Below are positions 1 to 7,679 of a DNA stretch of 64,000 nucleotides, piece after piece. The DNA lies in NCBI GenBank assembly GCA_020630575.1, contig JAHDBD010000011.1, positions 105,247 to 169,246 of the forward strand. Direction: 5' to 3'. Position numbers and translations under genes: made by a program. The notes beneath the pieces are model-generated. The model did not search any database, had not been told where the DNA came from, and saw only the letters and a list, made by a program, of their open reading frames with translations. The DNA is from Bernardetia sp. (GTDB lineage: Bacteria > Bacteroidota > Bacteroidia > Cytophagales > Bernardetiaceae). Positions within the stretch are counted from its first letter, which is position 1. Every line of letters begins with the position of its first letter.

Positions 1-631
1 TTAATTTATTATAATTATTAGTTAAAGAAACAATAAGAGAAAAATATTGATTTTTTATGCGAGTATTAAACTTATATATTTTACTAAAACTATCTCCAGT
101 AGGAGTTTGATAAGAAAGTACAAACTCTTCTTCATCAATAATTTGTATATCTAAAGGACGATTATAAAATTCATTATTATAAACCTCATATTCACTAACT
201 TCAAAAGGATTATCTTGAAAACGTTCGAAATAATTGAACCACCATCTACCTTTTACAAAATAACTTACACTTAAATCAAGTCTTTGTGCGACTTCCTGAT
301 ATACAGAACGAGAAAGGATAAGTTCAATTTCTCCTACTAGAAAGTTGGTTACACTTTCTTCACTTGAAAAAATACCTCTACCTAATACTTCAGAAGTTCC
401 CTTTACTTCTAGTTTTAAAGTAGAAGAAGAACTATATACCCTTTTTGTATAGCGTAACAATATCCAAGAGCCTGTTATACAAATAATAAGTAAAAGTATA
501 ATATAAATAATTTTCTTTTTGAATACTCTAATCAGCTTAGAAACATCAAAATCAGCTAAAAAATTTTCTTCATTAGAAATTTCTGCTGCTTGAGAAGGAT
601 TTATAAATGGATTTTCTTCGAAGTCGCTCAT
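1..631 (-). CDS. Wzc/Wzz-type polysaccharide chain-length/tyrosine-kinase protein, N-terminal part
   Basis: The reading frame runs off the left edge of the window, so only about the first 210 residues are visible. It starts at an ATG with MSDFEENPFINPSQ, has a charged cytoplasmic stretch, then one membrane segment at about residues 43-62 (IIYIILLLIICITGSWILL) and a periplasmic region. That layout is the N-terminal half of Wzz/Wzc (GumC) inner-membrane proteins, which control chain length and couple to the outer-membrane export channel. The OPX gene lies immediately upstream in the same direction, the usual pairing for capsule or exopolysaccharide export. The second membrane segment and the possible BY-kinase domain lie outside the window, so whether it is a kinase or only a chain-length regulator cannot be told. 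Confidence 0.72.
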   Translation of the reverse strand, partial: MSDFEENPFINPSQAAEISNEENFLADFDVSKLIRVFKKKIIYIILLLIICITGSWILLRYTKRVYSSSSTLKLEVKGTSEVLGRGIFSSEESVTNFLVGEIELILSRSVYQEVAQRLDLSVSYFVKGRWWFNYFERFQDNPFEVSEYEVYNNEFYNRPLDIQIIDEEEFVLSYQTPTGDSFSKIYKFNTRIKNQYFSLIVSLTNNYNKL

Positions 632-683
632 TTAGTATTTATATATAACTTTTTCTATGAAATTTTTATTCGAAAGTGTCTTT

Positions 684-1589
684 TTAATTGCCACTAAATC
701 TATCTTGTAATAAAAGGACGGTAAGGATAAGTGTTACTGAGCTACCAATAGCAGATGCTACTTGTGCAAAATCTGCCAAAAACTCTGAACCTGCACGACG
801 ACGAGGTTCTACATACACAACATCATTAGGTTGAATAATAAGCTCAGCATTTTTCAATCCTTCCCATGTACTCAAATCAATATTTTTCATAACAGGATTT
901 CCTGTATTGGCATTACGAATTAAACGAATTTTGTTTGCTCTAGTGTTATTGTCAAAATTTCCAGCCAAAGTTAGCACTTCTAACAAAGTCATATTTTCAT
1001 TAGTCAGTGTAAGAACTTTATTACCCATTGCACCCATAATCATAACTCGCTTATTGATATAACGAGTAATAATATAAGGCTCTTCATAAAACTTACTGAA
1101 TTTTTTTGTTAGTAAACTATCAGCTTGATATAATGTAAGTCCTGCCAGCGTAGTTTGTCCAATCATTGGTAAAACTATTGACCCTGTTTCTTGTATTAAA
1201 TATCTACGTAAAAAACCACCTCTTCCTCCACCACCTCCTGTATTTACTGTACCAGAGTTGCCAGTAGGAATGCCAGATATATCTGTTTCAAACTGATTTG
1301 GATTGGCAACTACAACACCTCCTCCATCTTTTACTTCTTCACTAAAATCTCCAGAAGGATCAATCATAATTTCTCCATCATTGGTAAAAACTTGAATAGT
1401 AATATAATCAAAAGGAGCAAGTCTATAATTTTGTTCTGCTTCTGCTTTTACTTTATCGAAAGCACTATTATCAAAATCTTCTCCTGTACGAAAAAGAATA
1501 TTGTTTTGATAGCCTGCACAAGAAAACAAAGAAGACAATAAGAGCAAAGAAAAAAAGATTTTTGCTGAAAAAACAATAGTATTTCTCAT
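684..1589 (-). CDS. Wza-type polysaccharide export lipoprotein (OPX)
   Basis: Outer-membrane polysaccharide export protein that would form the exit channel for exopolysaccharide. The preferred start MRNTIVFSAK gives a clean lipoprotein signal ending in the lipobox LFSC. An in-frame ATG ten codons upstream is possible but would give an overlong n-region. The poly-export domain begins at YRLAPFDYITIQVFTN, and a SLBB-like segment follows (ITRYINKRVMIMGAMGNK). A glycine-rich insertion (GGGGGRGG) lies between the two halves of the poly-export domain. The C-terminus has a hydrophobic helix (VASAIGSSVTLILTVLLLQ), as in many Bacteroidota OPX proteins. The Wzc-like gene follows about 50 nt downstream, so the two are likely co-transcribed. 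Confidence 0.85.
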   Translation of the reverse strand: MRNTIVFSAKIFFSLLLLSSLFSCAGYQNNILFRTGEDFDNSAFDKVKAEAEQNYRLAPFDYITIQVFTNDGEIMIDPSGDFSEEVKDGGGVVVANPNQFETDISGIPTGNSGTVNTGGGGGRGGFLRRYLIQETGSIVLPMIGQTTLAGLTLYQADSLLTKKFSKFYEEPYIITRYINKRVMIMGAMGNKVLTLTNENMTLLEVLTLAGNFDNNTRANKIRLIRNANTGNPVMKNIDLSTWEGLKNAELIIQPNDVVYVEPRRRAGSEFLADFAQVASAIGSSVTLILTVLLLQDRFSGN

Positions 1590-1619
1590 TAAATAACAGT
1601 AATAACTATCAATAATCAA

Positions 1620-2214
1620 ATTGATAGAATAAATAAATTTTCAGTTTTTTTTATGGTCAAATTAATACAACTGAATAATAAGCCATAGAAAAAAGACCAA
1701 TTTTAAAGAAGCAAAATTAGACCAATTTTAATTAAGACACAAAAATACATTCTTTTTATGAACTTTTGAGAGTTAGATAGTAATAAATACAGATATTTAT
1801 AATTTCTTGATGCAGTCAATAAATTAATACCATATAAATTTGGTGTAATTCTCCTCTGAGAACTGTAAAATAAGACTTTTTAGAAGATACTATTTTTACT
1901 AAACGAGTTAATAATCAAGTCTTAGAGAAATAATTACTATTAATCCTAACCTAATCATATCAAAACTTATATCTTGTCTACAACTAATTTCTAAATCTAA
2001 ATATTCTACTTTGATTTTTCTTTTATTAGGACAACTTACAAAAAGAGAGTATATTTGAAGCAACTAAATTCAGAATGCCCTGTCTCAAAATTGATAAAAT
2101 TATTTTATTATTTTATAGAAGAAGTATAAATTTATTCTGAATAAATATAAAAATATAAATCTACTTCTTAATATTACCTATCCTTTAGAATTAATAACAT
2201 AACAATAGTATTAC
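1620..2214. other. Intergenic region between divergent genes
   Basis: About 600 nt of very AT-rich non-coding sequence between the leftward export operon and the rightward methyltransferase-like gene. It holds the export promoter listed separately, a TATATTTG -7-like element at 2050-2057 facing right, and an imperfect long hairpin around 2118-2168 (arms AGAAGTA...TACTTCT). No credible reading frame was seen. Confidence 0.5.
1712..1743 (-). promoter_or_regulatory. Bacteroidota-type promoter for the polysaccharide export operon
   Basis: Read on the minus strand, TTTG (1740-1743) is followed after 20 nt by TAATTTTG (1712-1719). This matches the Bacteroidota -33 TTTG / -7 TAnnTTTG consensus with good spacing. 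It lies about 120 nt upstream of the preferred OPX start and points at that gene. Support is the motif match only. Confidence 0.45.
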
Positions 2215-2901
2215 GTGGAAAATCCGTTTTCATCAACTCCAGACCAAATACCGTCTTCCTATTATCTTCAACTGACAGCTGCTTTTGTTCGTGGAAAACT
2301 TAGCACTCCTTCAGCTACTCAAACTTATTTCAAAAAGCCGTTAGAAGATTTGATTCATGAAGAAAACCATGAATTAGTGAAATTAGGAGAAGAAAAAAAA
2401 CTAGAATTAGATTTCTTAAAAAAAGAAGCTCCTGCACCTTATTTAGACAAACTTTTTGGAGTATTACGTGGTATTCAGCCTGACCAAGTGCTTAATTTAG
2501 AAAAAAAACAAACCGATTTTGTTTGGCAATTAGTTGACGAGTTTCATTATTTGCCCACTATTGCACTGTCTATGGACAAAAATCAAGTTGATAGAATCAA
2601 AAATTTACACAAAGGGGGCTTTACTACACTTTCTACAAAAGAAAATCTACCTTTTCCAAAACTTCAAGGCTATCCTAGTAATCAGTTTGATGTGGTTACA
2701 AGTACAGATGGTTTTGAAACTGAAAAAGAATTAATGGAAGCCTTACCCGAACTAACTCGTGTTACTAAACGCTTTATTATTCTTACTTTTCCAGAAAAAT
2801 TTGATCAAAAGCTCATTCGTGATTATTTAGAGTCACAAAATATATTGCAATTTCGTGTCGAAAAACCCGAAGAGTATTGTATTCTTATTGGAAGAAAATA
2901 A
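2215..2901 (+). CDS. Degenerate SAM-methyltransferase-like protein
   Basis: A 228-residue cytoplasmic protein of uncertain function with a GTG start; no ATG lies nearby in frame. The layout from about residue 75 resembles a class I methyltransferase: a strand plus helix (QVLNLEKKQTDFVWQL), a second strand, then LPFPKLQGYPSNQFDVVTST, where FDVV sits at the motif IV position, and finally LPELTRVTKRFIILTFPE, like the post-motif strand. Motif I lacks the glycine-rich GxGxG loop needed for SAM binding, so enzymatic activity is doubtful. The NosL-like gene starts 21 nt after its stop, suggesting an operon. Assignment rests on pattern only. Confidence 0.5.
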   Translation: MENPFSSTPDQIPSSYYLQLTAAFVRGKLSTPSATQTYFKKPLEDLIHEENHELVKLGEEKKLELDFLKKEAPAPYLDKLFGVLRGIQPDQVLNLEKKQTDFVWQLVDEFHYLPTIALSMDKNQVDRIKNLHKGGFTTLSTKENLPFPKLQGYPSNQFDVVTSTDGFETEKELMEALPELTRVTKRFIILTFPEKFDQKLIRDYLESQNILQFRVEKPEEYCILIGRK

Positions 2902-2922
2902 CCTAAGTAAATCTAAAAAAAA

Positions 2923-3417
2923 ATGTTTAAATCTTTGAAACTAACTTTTTTTGTTTTTATTAGTGTAAGTATATTCTTTTACTCTTGCACCACTACTACA
3001 AATAAAGAAGAAAAAAATACAGAATCAACAGATCAAAAATATGAGTGGACAGACTGCCAAAATTGTGGGATGCCTACTAATGACTTTCCAAATTGGCAGG
3101 TAATGTTAAAAGCAGATTCTAAAAAAATAGCCTTTTGCGCACCTCGTTGTATGTTTATTCATTTAGCTGATTCTTCAAATAATGTGGCTACTTCTATTGA
3201 AAAAATGGAAGTTACAGACTATTATACGACTCAAAAGATAAATGGAACAACTGCTTTTTATGTAACAGGAAGCGATAAAACAAGTCCAATGGGGAAGGAT
3301 TTTGTTCCTTTTTCTAAAAAAGAAGATGCCCAAAGTTTTATGCAAGAACATAACGGAAAAAAAATCTATTCTTTTGAAGAGATTAACAAAGATGTGGTTG
3401 TTTTAGAATTAAAGTAA
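2923..3417 (+). CDS. NosL-like copper-binding lipoprotein
   Basis: A 164-residue lipoprotein with a signal peptide ending in the lipobox FFYSC (Cys22). The mature part has the NosL signature C45-x2-C48-G-M50 (DCQNCGM) followed by the NosL-type strand FPNWQVML, a second Cys pair in FCAPRCMF, and the C-terminal region seen in NosL. NosL delivers Cu(I) to nitrous oxide reductase, but no nosZ, nosD or nosF is in the window, so here it may be a general periplasmic copper chaperone. It follows a methyltransferase-like gene closely. Family assignment is fairly sure; the client is unknown. Confidence 0.8.
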   Translation: MFKSLKLTFFVFISVSIFFYSCTTTTNKEEKNTESTDQKYEWTDCQNCGMPTNDFPNWQVMLKADSKKIAFCAPRCMFIHLADSSNNVATSIEKMEVTDYYTTQKINGTTAFYVTGSDKTSPMGKDFVPFSKKEDAQSFMQEHNGKKIYSFEEINKDVVVLELK

Positions 3418-3471
3418 ATTTAAAATTTGAGTATTGATTAATGCACATCAATTCCGTCAAAATAAATTTAG

Positions 3472-3566
3472 TACACTGTTTCAAAAGTTTCACAATGTTT
3501 TTTATGCGTTTAACTCTGAGCAACTAAATGCACAGTAAAATATAAATAAATTTTTGAAACAGTGTA
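3472..3566. repeat. MITE-like inverted repeat
   Basis: Perfect 15-bp inverted repeats TACACTGTTTCAAAA (3472-3486) and TTTTGAAACAGTGTA (3552-3566) enclose 65 bp that codes for nothing visible. Flanking sequence adds weaker complementarity. The structure resembles a miniature inverted-repeat element or a long RNA hairpin after the NosL-like gene. Confidence 0.5.
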
Positions 3567-3846
3567 TTTAGTTTCATAGTAGTATTAATTCGATGTAAGT
3601 AATAGGGTAAATTACATATAACAAAACTCACGATTTTAATTGTAGGAAAAGAGGAGCAGAAAGGTGGAAAATACCTTCCAACTATTCATTCTAAAAAAGA
3701 TGCTTAATAAATAAGCTGTAAATAATTTAGCTCAGTTACTTGATAAAAATTAATATGAAATTACTTTTTGCACTAGACAGGTTGGGTTTAAAAATACAAA
3801 AGATATGACACAACAAGAAAGTATATACAAAAATACTTAAACTTAT

Positions 3847-3864
3847 AAATCTAAGATTTGCCAA
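3847..3864 (-). repeat. TTGGCAAATCTTAGATTT repeat copy
   Basis: An 18-nt exact match, in inverse orientation, to the palindromic repeat at 28055-28072. A third, diverged copy lies near 34770. All three are intergenic. Confidence 0.5.
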
Positions 3865-3976
3865 TAATCTAAGTTATGTAGGTAATGAAGTTTTATTAGA
3901 ATTTTTATGATTGAATTATAGAATGGATTTTTTGTATTTAAAAAAGTAAAATTACGAATAAAAAATCACTCATTCT

Positions 3977-4102
3977 ATGTGTACCCACCGACGACCATCA
4001 GGTGCAAAAACTATCAAGCAACCAACTTTATACTACAATCAAAAAATACATATGCAAAAAGTAATATTAACATTTTCTAATGATATTTTTATAGATTTGT
4101 GA
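3977..4102 (+). CDS. Possible short leader-like reading frame
   Basis: ATG-started frame of 41 codons beginning MCTHRRPSGAKTIKQPT, ending in TGA about 70 nt before the HMG-CoA synthase start. Its first 40 nt are clearly richer in GC than the surroundings. I do not recognise the peptide. It could be a small protein, a leader, or a chance frame across a repeat fragment. Confidence 0.15.
   Translation: MCTHRRPSGAKTIKQPTLYYNQKIHMQKVILTFSNDIFIDL
4092..4099 (+). promoter_or_regulatory. Candidate -7 element for HMG-CoA synthase
   Basis: TAGATTTG matches the Bacteroidota TAnnTTTG -7 consensus and lies 75 nt before the preferred ATG. No clear -33 TTTG is seen at the usual spacing. Confidence 0.3.
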
Positions 4103-4174
4103 ACAGACAAAATAAACTAATAAAAACACACACAAAGAATTATTTATATTATTTACTTATGATTTTACTTTTTG

Positions 4175-5566
4175 ATGAATCAAAATACAGTACAAGTTGG
4201 CATTGATGCCATGTCTTTTTATGTTCCTTCTATTTATTTAGATTTAAAAATGTTAGCGCCTTCAAGAAATCTTGATTATGATAAATTGAGTAAAGGGCTA
4301 GGCGTTTTGAAAATGGCTCTTCCAGATGTCAATGAAGATGCAGCAAGTATGGCAGCCAATGCCGTTTTGAAATTGATAACAGATTATAATCTGAATCCCA
4401 AAGATATTGGAAGACTTTATGTAGGTACAGAATCAGGACTTGATGGCGCAAAACCTATTGCTACTTATGTTTTGGGAATGCTTACTCAAAAGTTACAAGA
4501 AGAAAATGATGTAGAAGAAGAGTTCTTTGAAAATTGTGATGCCATAGATATGACTTTTGCTTGTATTGGTGGTGTTGATGCGCTTCAAAATACATTAGAT
4601 TGGACTAGAAATAATAAAAACCGTATTGGTATTGTTGTCTGTACAGATTATGCTAAGTATGAAAAACATTCAGGTGGAGAGTATACACAAGGGGCTGGTG
4701 CAGTTGCTATGTTGATTAAACAATCTCCTAGATTACTTGCTATTGGTGATATTTGGGGAGTTTCTACAAAAAGTGAACACGATTTTTTTAAGCCTGATTT
4801 TAGCGAAACTCCTGTTTTTGATGGACAATTTTCGAATTCTTGTTATCAAAACCGTCTTCGTGATGCTTATTTTTCATTCAAAAAACAGGCTGTTAAAGAA
4901 AATTTATACACTCAAAACGATATTCTTTCCGAACAATGGAATAGCTTGATTTTTCATTTGCCGTATGCGTTTCATGGAAAGCGAATGTTTAGTCAGCTTT
5001 TTACTGAAGAAAGAATTTTGACAGATAGTTTAGCAGCCAACGAGGAAACAAGAAAAGAGTTTTTAGAAAAATTGAATCTGAGTCAAGAAGATATAAATAT
5101 AGATTTAAGTCAATTGGTCAAACTTGTTTCCAAAACAGATTTATATAGAGATTTTGTAAATCAAAAAATTGCTGATAGTCAATTAGCTTCTTCCGAAATT
5201 GGAAATATGTATACAGCTTCTATTTTTATGGCTTTGATGAGCTGTTTGGAAATGAAATTATCCAAAGGGAATGAAAAAGATAATTTAGAAAAACAAAAAA
5301 TAGGTTTTTGTGCCTATGGAAGTGGTTCAAAGTCAAAGGTTTTTGAGGGTGTCTTACAATCAGGTGCAAAAGAAATTATAGAAAAATTCAATCTTTTTTC
5401 TACTCTAAAATTGCGTCAAGACATTGATATAGAGATTTACGAAAAACTTCATGACAAAACCCAAACTTTTCCATTGACTTTACAGCAAAATAATTTTGTA
5501 TTGTCTGAAATCAAAAAAGAACCTGTGACACTAACCAAAGCACGATTTTATTCGTATTTGAAATAA
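4175..5566 (+). CDS. Hydroxymethylglutaryl-CoA synthase
   Basis: Condenses acetyl-CoA with acetoacetyl-CoA to HMG-CoA, the entry to the mevalonate route to isoprenoids. The thiolase-fold family is clear from VGIDAMSFYVPS, from GTESGLDGAKP with the general-base Glu, from TFACIGG with the nucleophile Cys at about residue 130, and from FHLPYAFHGK with the catalytic His at about residue 261. The C-terminus carries the conserved AYGSGSKSKVFEG. A TTG one codon upstream is also open, but the ATG is preferred. At about 463 residues it is longer than the roughly 390-residue enzymes of Gram-positive bacteria. No other mevalonate gene is in the window. Confidence 0.9.
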   Translation: MNQNTVQVGIDAMSFYVPSIYLDLKMLAPSRNLDYDKLSKGLGVLKMALPDVNEDAASMAANAVLKLITDYNLNPKDIGRLYVGTESGLDGAKPIATYVLGMLTQKLQEENDVEEEFFENCDAIDMTFACIGGVDALQNTLDWTRNNKNRIGIVVCTDYAKYEKHSGGEYTQGAGAVAMLIKQSPRLLAIGDIWGVSTKSEHDFFKPDFSETPVFDGQFSNSCYQNRLRDAYFSFKKQAVKENLYTQNDILSEQWNSLIFHLPYAFHGKRMFSQLFTEERILTDSLAANEETRKEFLEKLNLSQEDINIDLSQLVKLVSKTDLYRDFVNQKIADSQLASSEIGNMYTASIFMALMSCLEMKLSKGNEKDNLEKQKIGFCAYGSGSKSKVFEGVLQSGAKEIIEKFNLFSTLKLRQDIDIEIYEKLHDKTQTFPLTLQQNNFVLSEIKKEPVTLTKARFYSYLK

Positions 5567-5592
5567 AACATCAATCTAACATCAATTTACTA

Positions 5593-6090
5593 GTGGAACT
5601 ATTTTTAATTGGCTTTCTATTTTTTATCGCAATGATTACACTTACTATAGAAATTCTGTCGGGAACTATAAAATTTGGAGTAATCAGTCTTTTTATGACT
5701 CTTTTAGGAACTGCACTGACCTATTTCTTTTTTGGAATAGATGCTTCTGTTTGGACACTTTTTGTTGCTTCTATCTTTAATATTGGTGCAATTGCCTATA
5801 GTGTTCGTTCCAAATCTTGGGAAAAGTTTAGTCAAAAACAAGCAATAGAAGGCAAACATGATGATAAAGATACAGAAAGAAAACTATTACTTTACCCTGA
5901 ACAAAGAGGAAAGACAATTTCTAGTTTGCGTCCAAATGGAAGAGTAAATATTGATGGAGAAATATTTGAAGTGCGTTCGCTCAATGGTGGTTTTATTGAA
6001 TCTGGAAAAGAAATAATGATTGCAAAAATAGAAAATTCGAAAATATATGTAGTTTCTGCAAAAGGAAATAATTTACCTTTGATAGATTAA
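5593..6090 (+). CDS. NfeD-like membrane protein
   Basis: A 165-residue protein starting at GTG, 26 nt after the HMG-CoA synthase stop. Three hydrophobic segments fill residues about 3-70. They are followed by a linker and a C-terminal OB-fold-like region containing LRPNGRVNIDGEIFEVRS and a later FIESGKEIMIAKIENSKIYVV. This is the arrangement of NfeD family proteins, which act with stomatin-like membrane partners. No stomatin/SPFH gene is adjacent, so the partner is unknown. Assignment is by domain pattern. Confidence 0.75.
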   Translation: MELFLIGFLFFIAMITLTIEILSGTIKFGVISLFMTLLGTALTYFFFGIDASVWTLFVASIFNIGAIAYSVRSKSWEKFSQKQAIEGKHDDKDTERKLLLYPEQRGKTISSLRPNGRVNIDGEIFEVRSLNGGFIESGKEIMIAKIENSKIYVVSAKGNNLPLID

Positions 6091-6159
6091 TTTGAATTTG
6101 GTAGTAGCAATGCTCATACATCGTCAGTGAAACACCCACAACAGTAAAATATATGGTCT

Positions 6160-6192
6160 TTTGTTGGTGTTTTATCATACGACACCAACAAA
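6160..6192. repeat. Palindromic repeat family 1, copy a
   Basis: TTGTTGGTGT (6161-6170) pairs perfectly with ACACCAACAA (6182-6191) around an 11-nt loop. The same arms recur near 44675 and, with a paired C/G change, near 57955. Confidence 0.6.
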
Positions 6193-6309
6193 AAAATGTG
6201 TAAAAAGCCTATTCTTATACAACTTCAAAAACAACTTCAACGACAAAATTATTTATAGAAATTATCTTTTTGATTTTTTTTAAACAGCAACTTAGAAAAA
6301 GAGGGATTA

Positions 6310-6333
6310 TTTGCTTTCAAAAAATTATCTTTG
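6310..6333 (+). promoter_or_regulatory. Candidate promoter for ald
   Basis: TATCTTTG at 6326-6333 matches the TAnnTTTG -7 box. A TTTG lies 12 nt upstream, which is shorter than the usual spacing. The same TTTG-N12-TATCTTTG arrangement occurs upstream of nuoJ. Confidence 0.3.
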
Positions 6334-6449
6334 TGATAAGTTAGCAAAAAATAGAAATTTATTTTAGTAATTCGAATTTTTAATCCTTTGTTTATTCAAA
6401 CTCTGATTCAAAGACTAATTACAACACATTTATAAAAACACACAAAATT

Positions 6450-7580
6450 ATGATTATTGGTGTTCCAATGGAAATCAAGACCGACGAGAGTCGTGTAGCT
6501 CTTACTGTCGGTGGAGTAGCCGAACTTATTCATCACGGACATACTGTTTATATCCAAAAAGGTGCAGGTATTGGAAGTGGTTTTCCTGATGCTTTGTATG
6601 AGAGTGTAGGTGGAAAAATATTGCCTACTATCGAAGAAGTATATGCAATTGCAGATATGATAATGAAGGTAAAAGAGCCAATTGAGCCTGAATATAAACT
6701 GATTAAAGAGAATCAAGTTGTATTTACTTATTTTCATTTTGCTTCTTCTGAACCTCTTACAAAAGCAATGATAGAAGCAAAGGCTGTTTGTATTGCTTAC
6801 GAAACAGTAGAACAAGCTGACCGTTCTTTACCTCTTCTTATTCCAATGTCTGAAGTAGCTGGTCGTATGTCTGTTCAACAAGGTGCAAAATATTTAGAGA
6901 AACCAATTAAAGGTCGTGGAATTCTTTTGGGTGGAATACCTGGTGTTCAGCCTGCAAAAGTGCTCGTTTTGGGTGGTGGAATTGTAGGAACACAGGCTGC
7001 AAAAATGGCTGCTGGTTTGGGTGCAAGTGTTACTATTATGGATATTAGTTTGCCTCGTATGCGTCATCTTGATGATATTATGGCTGAGAATGTAACAACT
7101 ATCATGTCAAATCAATATAATATCGAACAAGCAGTTCAAGAATCTGATTTGATTATTGGTGCTGTTTTGATTCCTGGTAGAAAAGCTCCTCGCTTAGTTA
7201 CTCGTGAAATGCTTAAATTAATGCGTCCAGGAACTGTGCTTGTAGATGTAGCTGTTGATCAAGGTGGTTGTTTCGAAACTACTAAAGCAACTACACACCG
7301 TGACCCTACTTATATCATTGATGATGTAGTTCATTATTGTGTAGCTAATATGCCAGGTGCTGTTCCTTATACTTCTACTGTTGGTCTTACAAATGCGACT
7401 TTCCCTTACGCTATCCAATTGGCAAATAAAGGCTGGGTAAAAGCATGTCAAGAAAATAAAGAATTATTATTAGGACTTAATATCGTTAAAGGCGATGTAG
7501 TATATGAAGGTGTAGCAGAAGCATTTGAGCTACCTTATGTAGATGTAAATACTGTATTTGAGAAAGAAATGGCTCACTAA
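6450..7580 (+). CDS. ald: Alanine dehydrogenase
   Basis: NAD-dependent interconversion of L-alanine and pyruvate plus ammonium. The 376-residue length is typical. Family motifs include MIIGVPMEIKTDESRVALT at the N-terminus with the substrate-binding Arg15, MKVKEP with the catalytic Lys75, FTYFHFAS with His96, and the nucleotide-binding stretch VLVLGGGIVGTQAAKMA. The C-terminal VANMPGAVPYTSTVGLTNAT is also characteristic. The gene stands alone with its own terminator downstream. It can supply pyruvate from alanine or assimilate ammonium; direction cannot be told from sequence. Confidence 0.95.
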   Translation: MIIGVPMEIKTDESRVALTVGGVAELIHHGHTVYIQKGAGIGSGFPDALYESVGGKILPTIEEVYAIADMIMKVKEPIEPEYKLIKENQVVFTYFHFASSEPLTKAMIEAKAVCIAYETVEQADRSLPLLIPMSEVAGRMSVQQGAKYLEKPIKGRGILLGGIPGVQPAKVLVLGGGIVGTQAAKMAAGLGASVTIMDISLPRMRHLDDIMAENVTTIMSNQYNIEQAVQESDLIIGAVLIPGRKAPRLVTREMLKLMRPGTVLVDVAVDQGGCFETTKATTHRDPTYIIDDVVHYCVANMPGAVPYTSTVGLTNATFPYAIQLANKGWVKACQENKELLLGLNIVKGDVVYEGVAEAFELPYVDVNTVFEKEMAH

Positions 7581-7613
7581 TCTTGTCATTTTAGATTCTG
7601 AAAAATTATAATA

Positions 7614-7649
7614 AGCCATTCCATCTTTTTGATAGAATGGCTTTTTTTA
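7614..7649 (+). terminator. Rho-independent terminator of ald
   Basis: Stem AGCCATTC / GAATGGCT (7614-7621 with 7635-7642) followed by a run of seven T, about 35 nt after the ald stop. Confidence 0.8.
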
Positions 7650-7679
7650 TAGCCTATATATTTCTAATTTTAGTCAGAA

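Larger units (their letters stand above)
3567..4174. other. Intergenic region upstream of HMG-CoA synthase
   Basis: About 600 nt, mostly AT-rich. It contains a copy of the TTGGCAAATCTTAGATTT repeat on the minus strand, a short local rise in GC that forms a 41-codon reading frame (listed separately), and a TAGATTTG element at 4092-4099 that could be the -7 box for the following gene. A 28-codon open stretch ending near 3709 (...GGKYLPTIHSKKDA) has no start codon and matches nothing I recognise. Confidence 0.45.
6091..6449. other. Intergenic region upstream of ald
   Basis: It contains one copy of the GTTGGTGT/ACACCAAC palindrome and a candidate promoter (both listed separately). The rest is AT-rich without a credible gene. 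Confidence 0.5.

Noticed and set aside
3620..3710. Open stretch reading ...ILIVGKEEQKGGKYLPTIHS
   Set aside because: No start codon in frame and too short to place in a family; could be a gene relic but not supportable.
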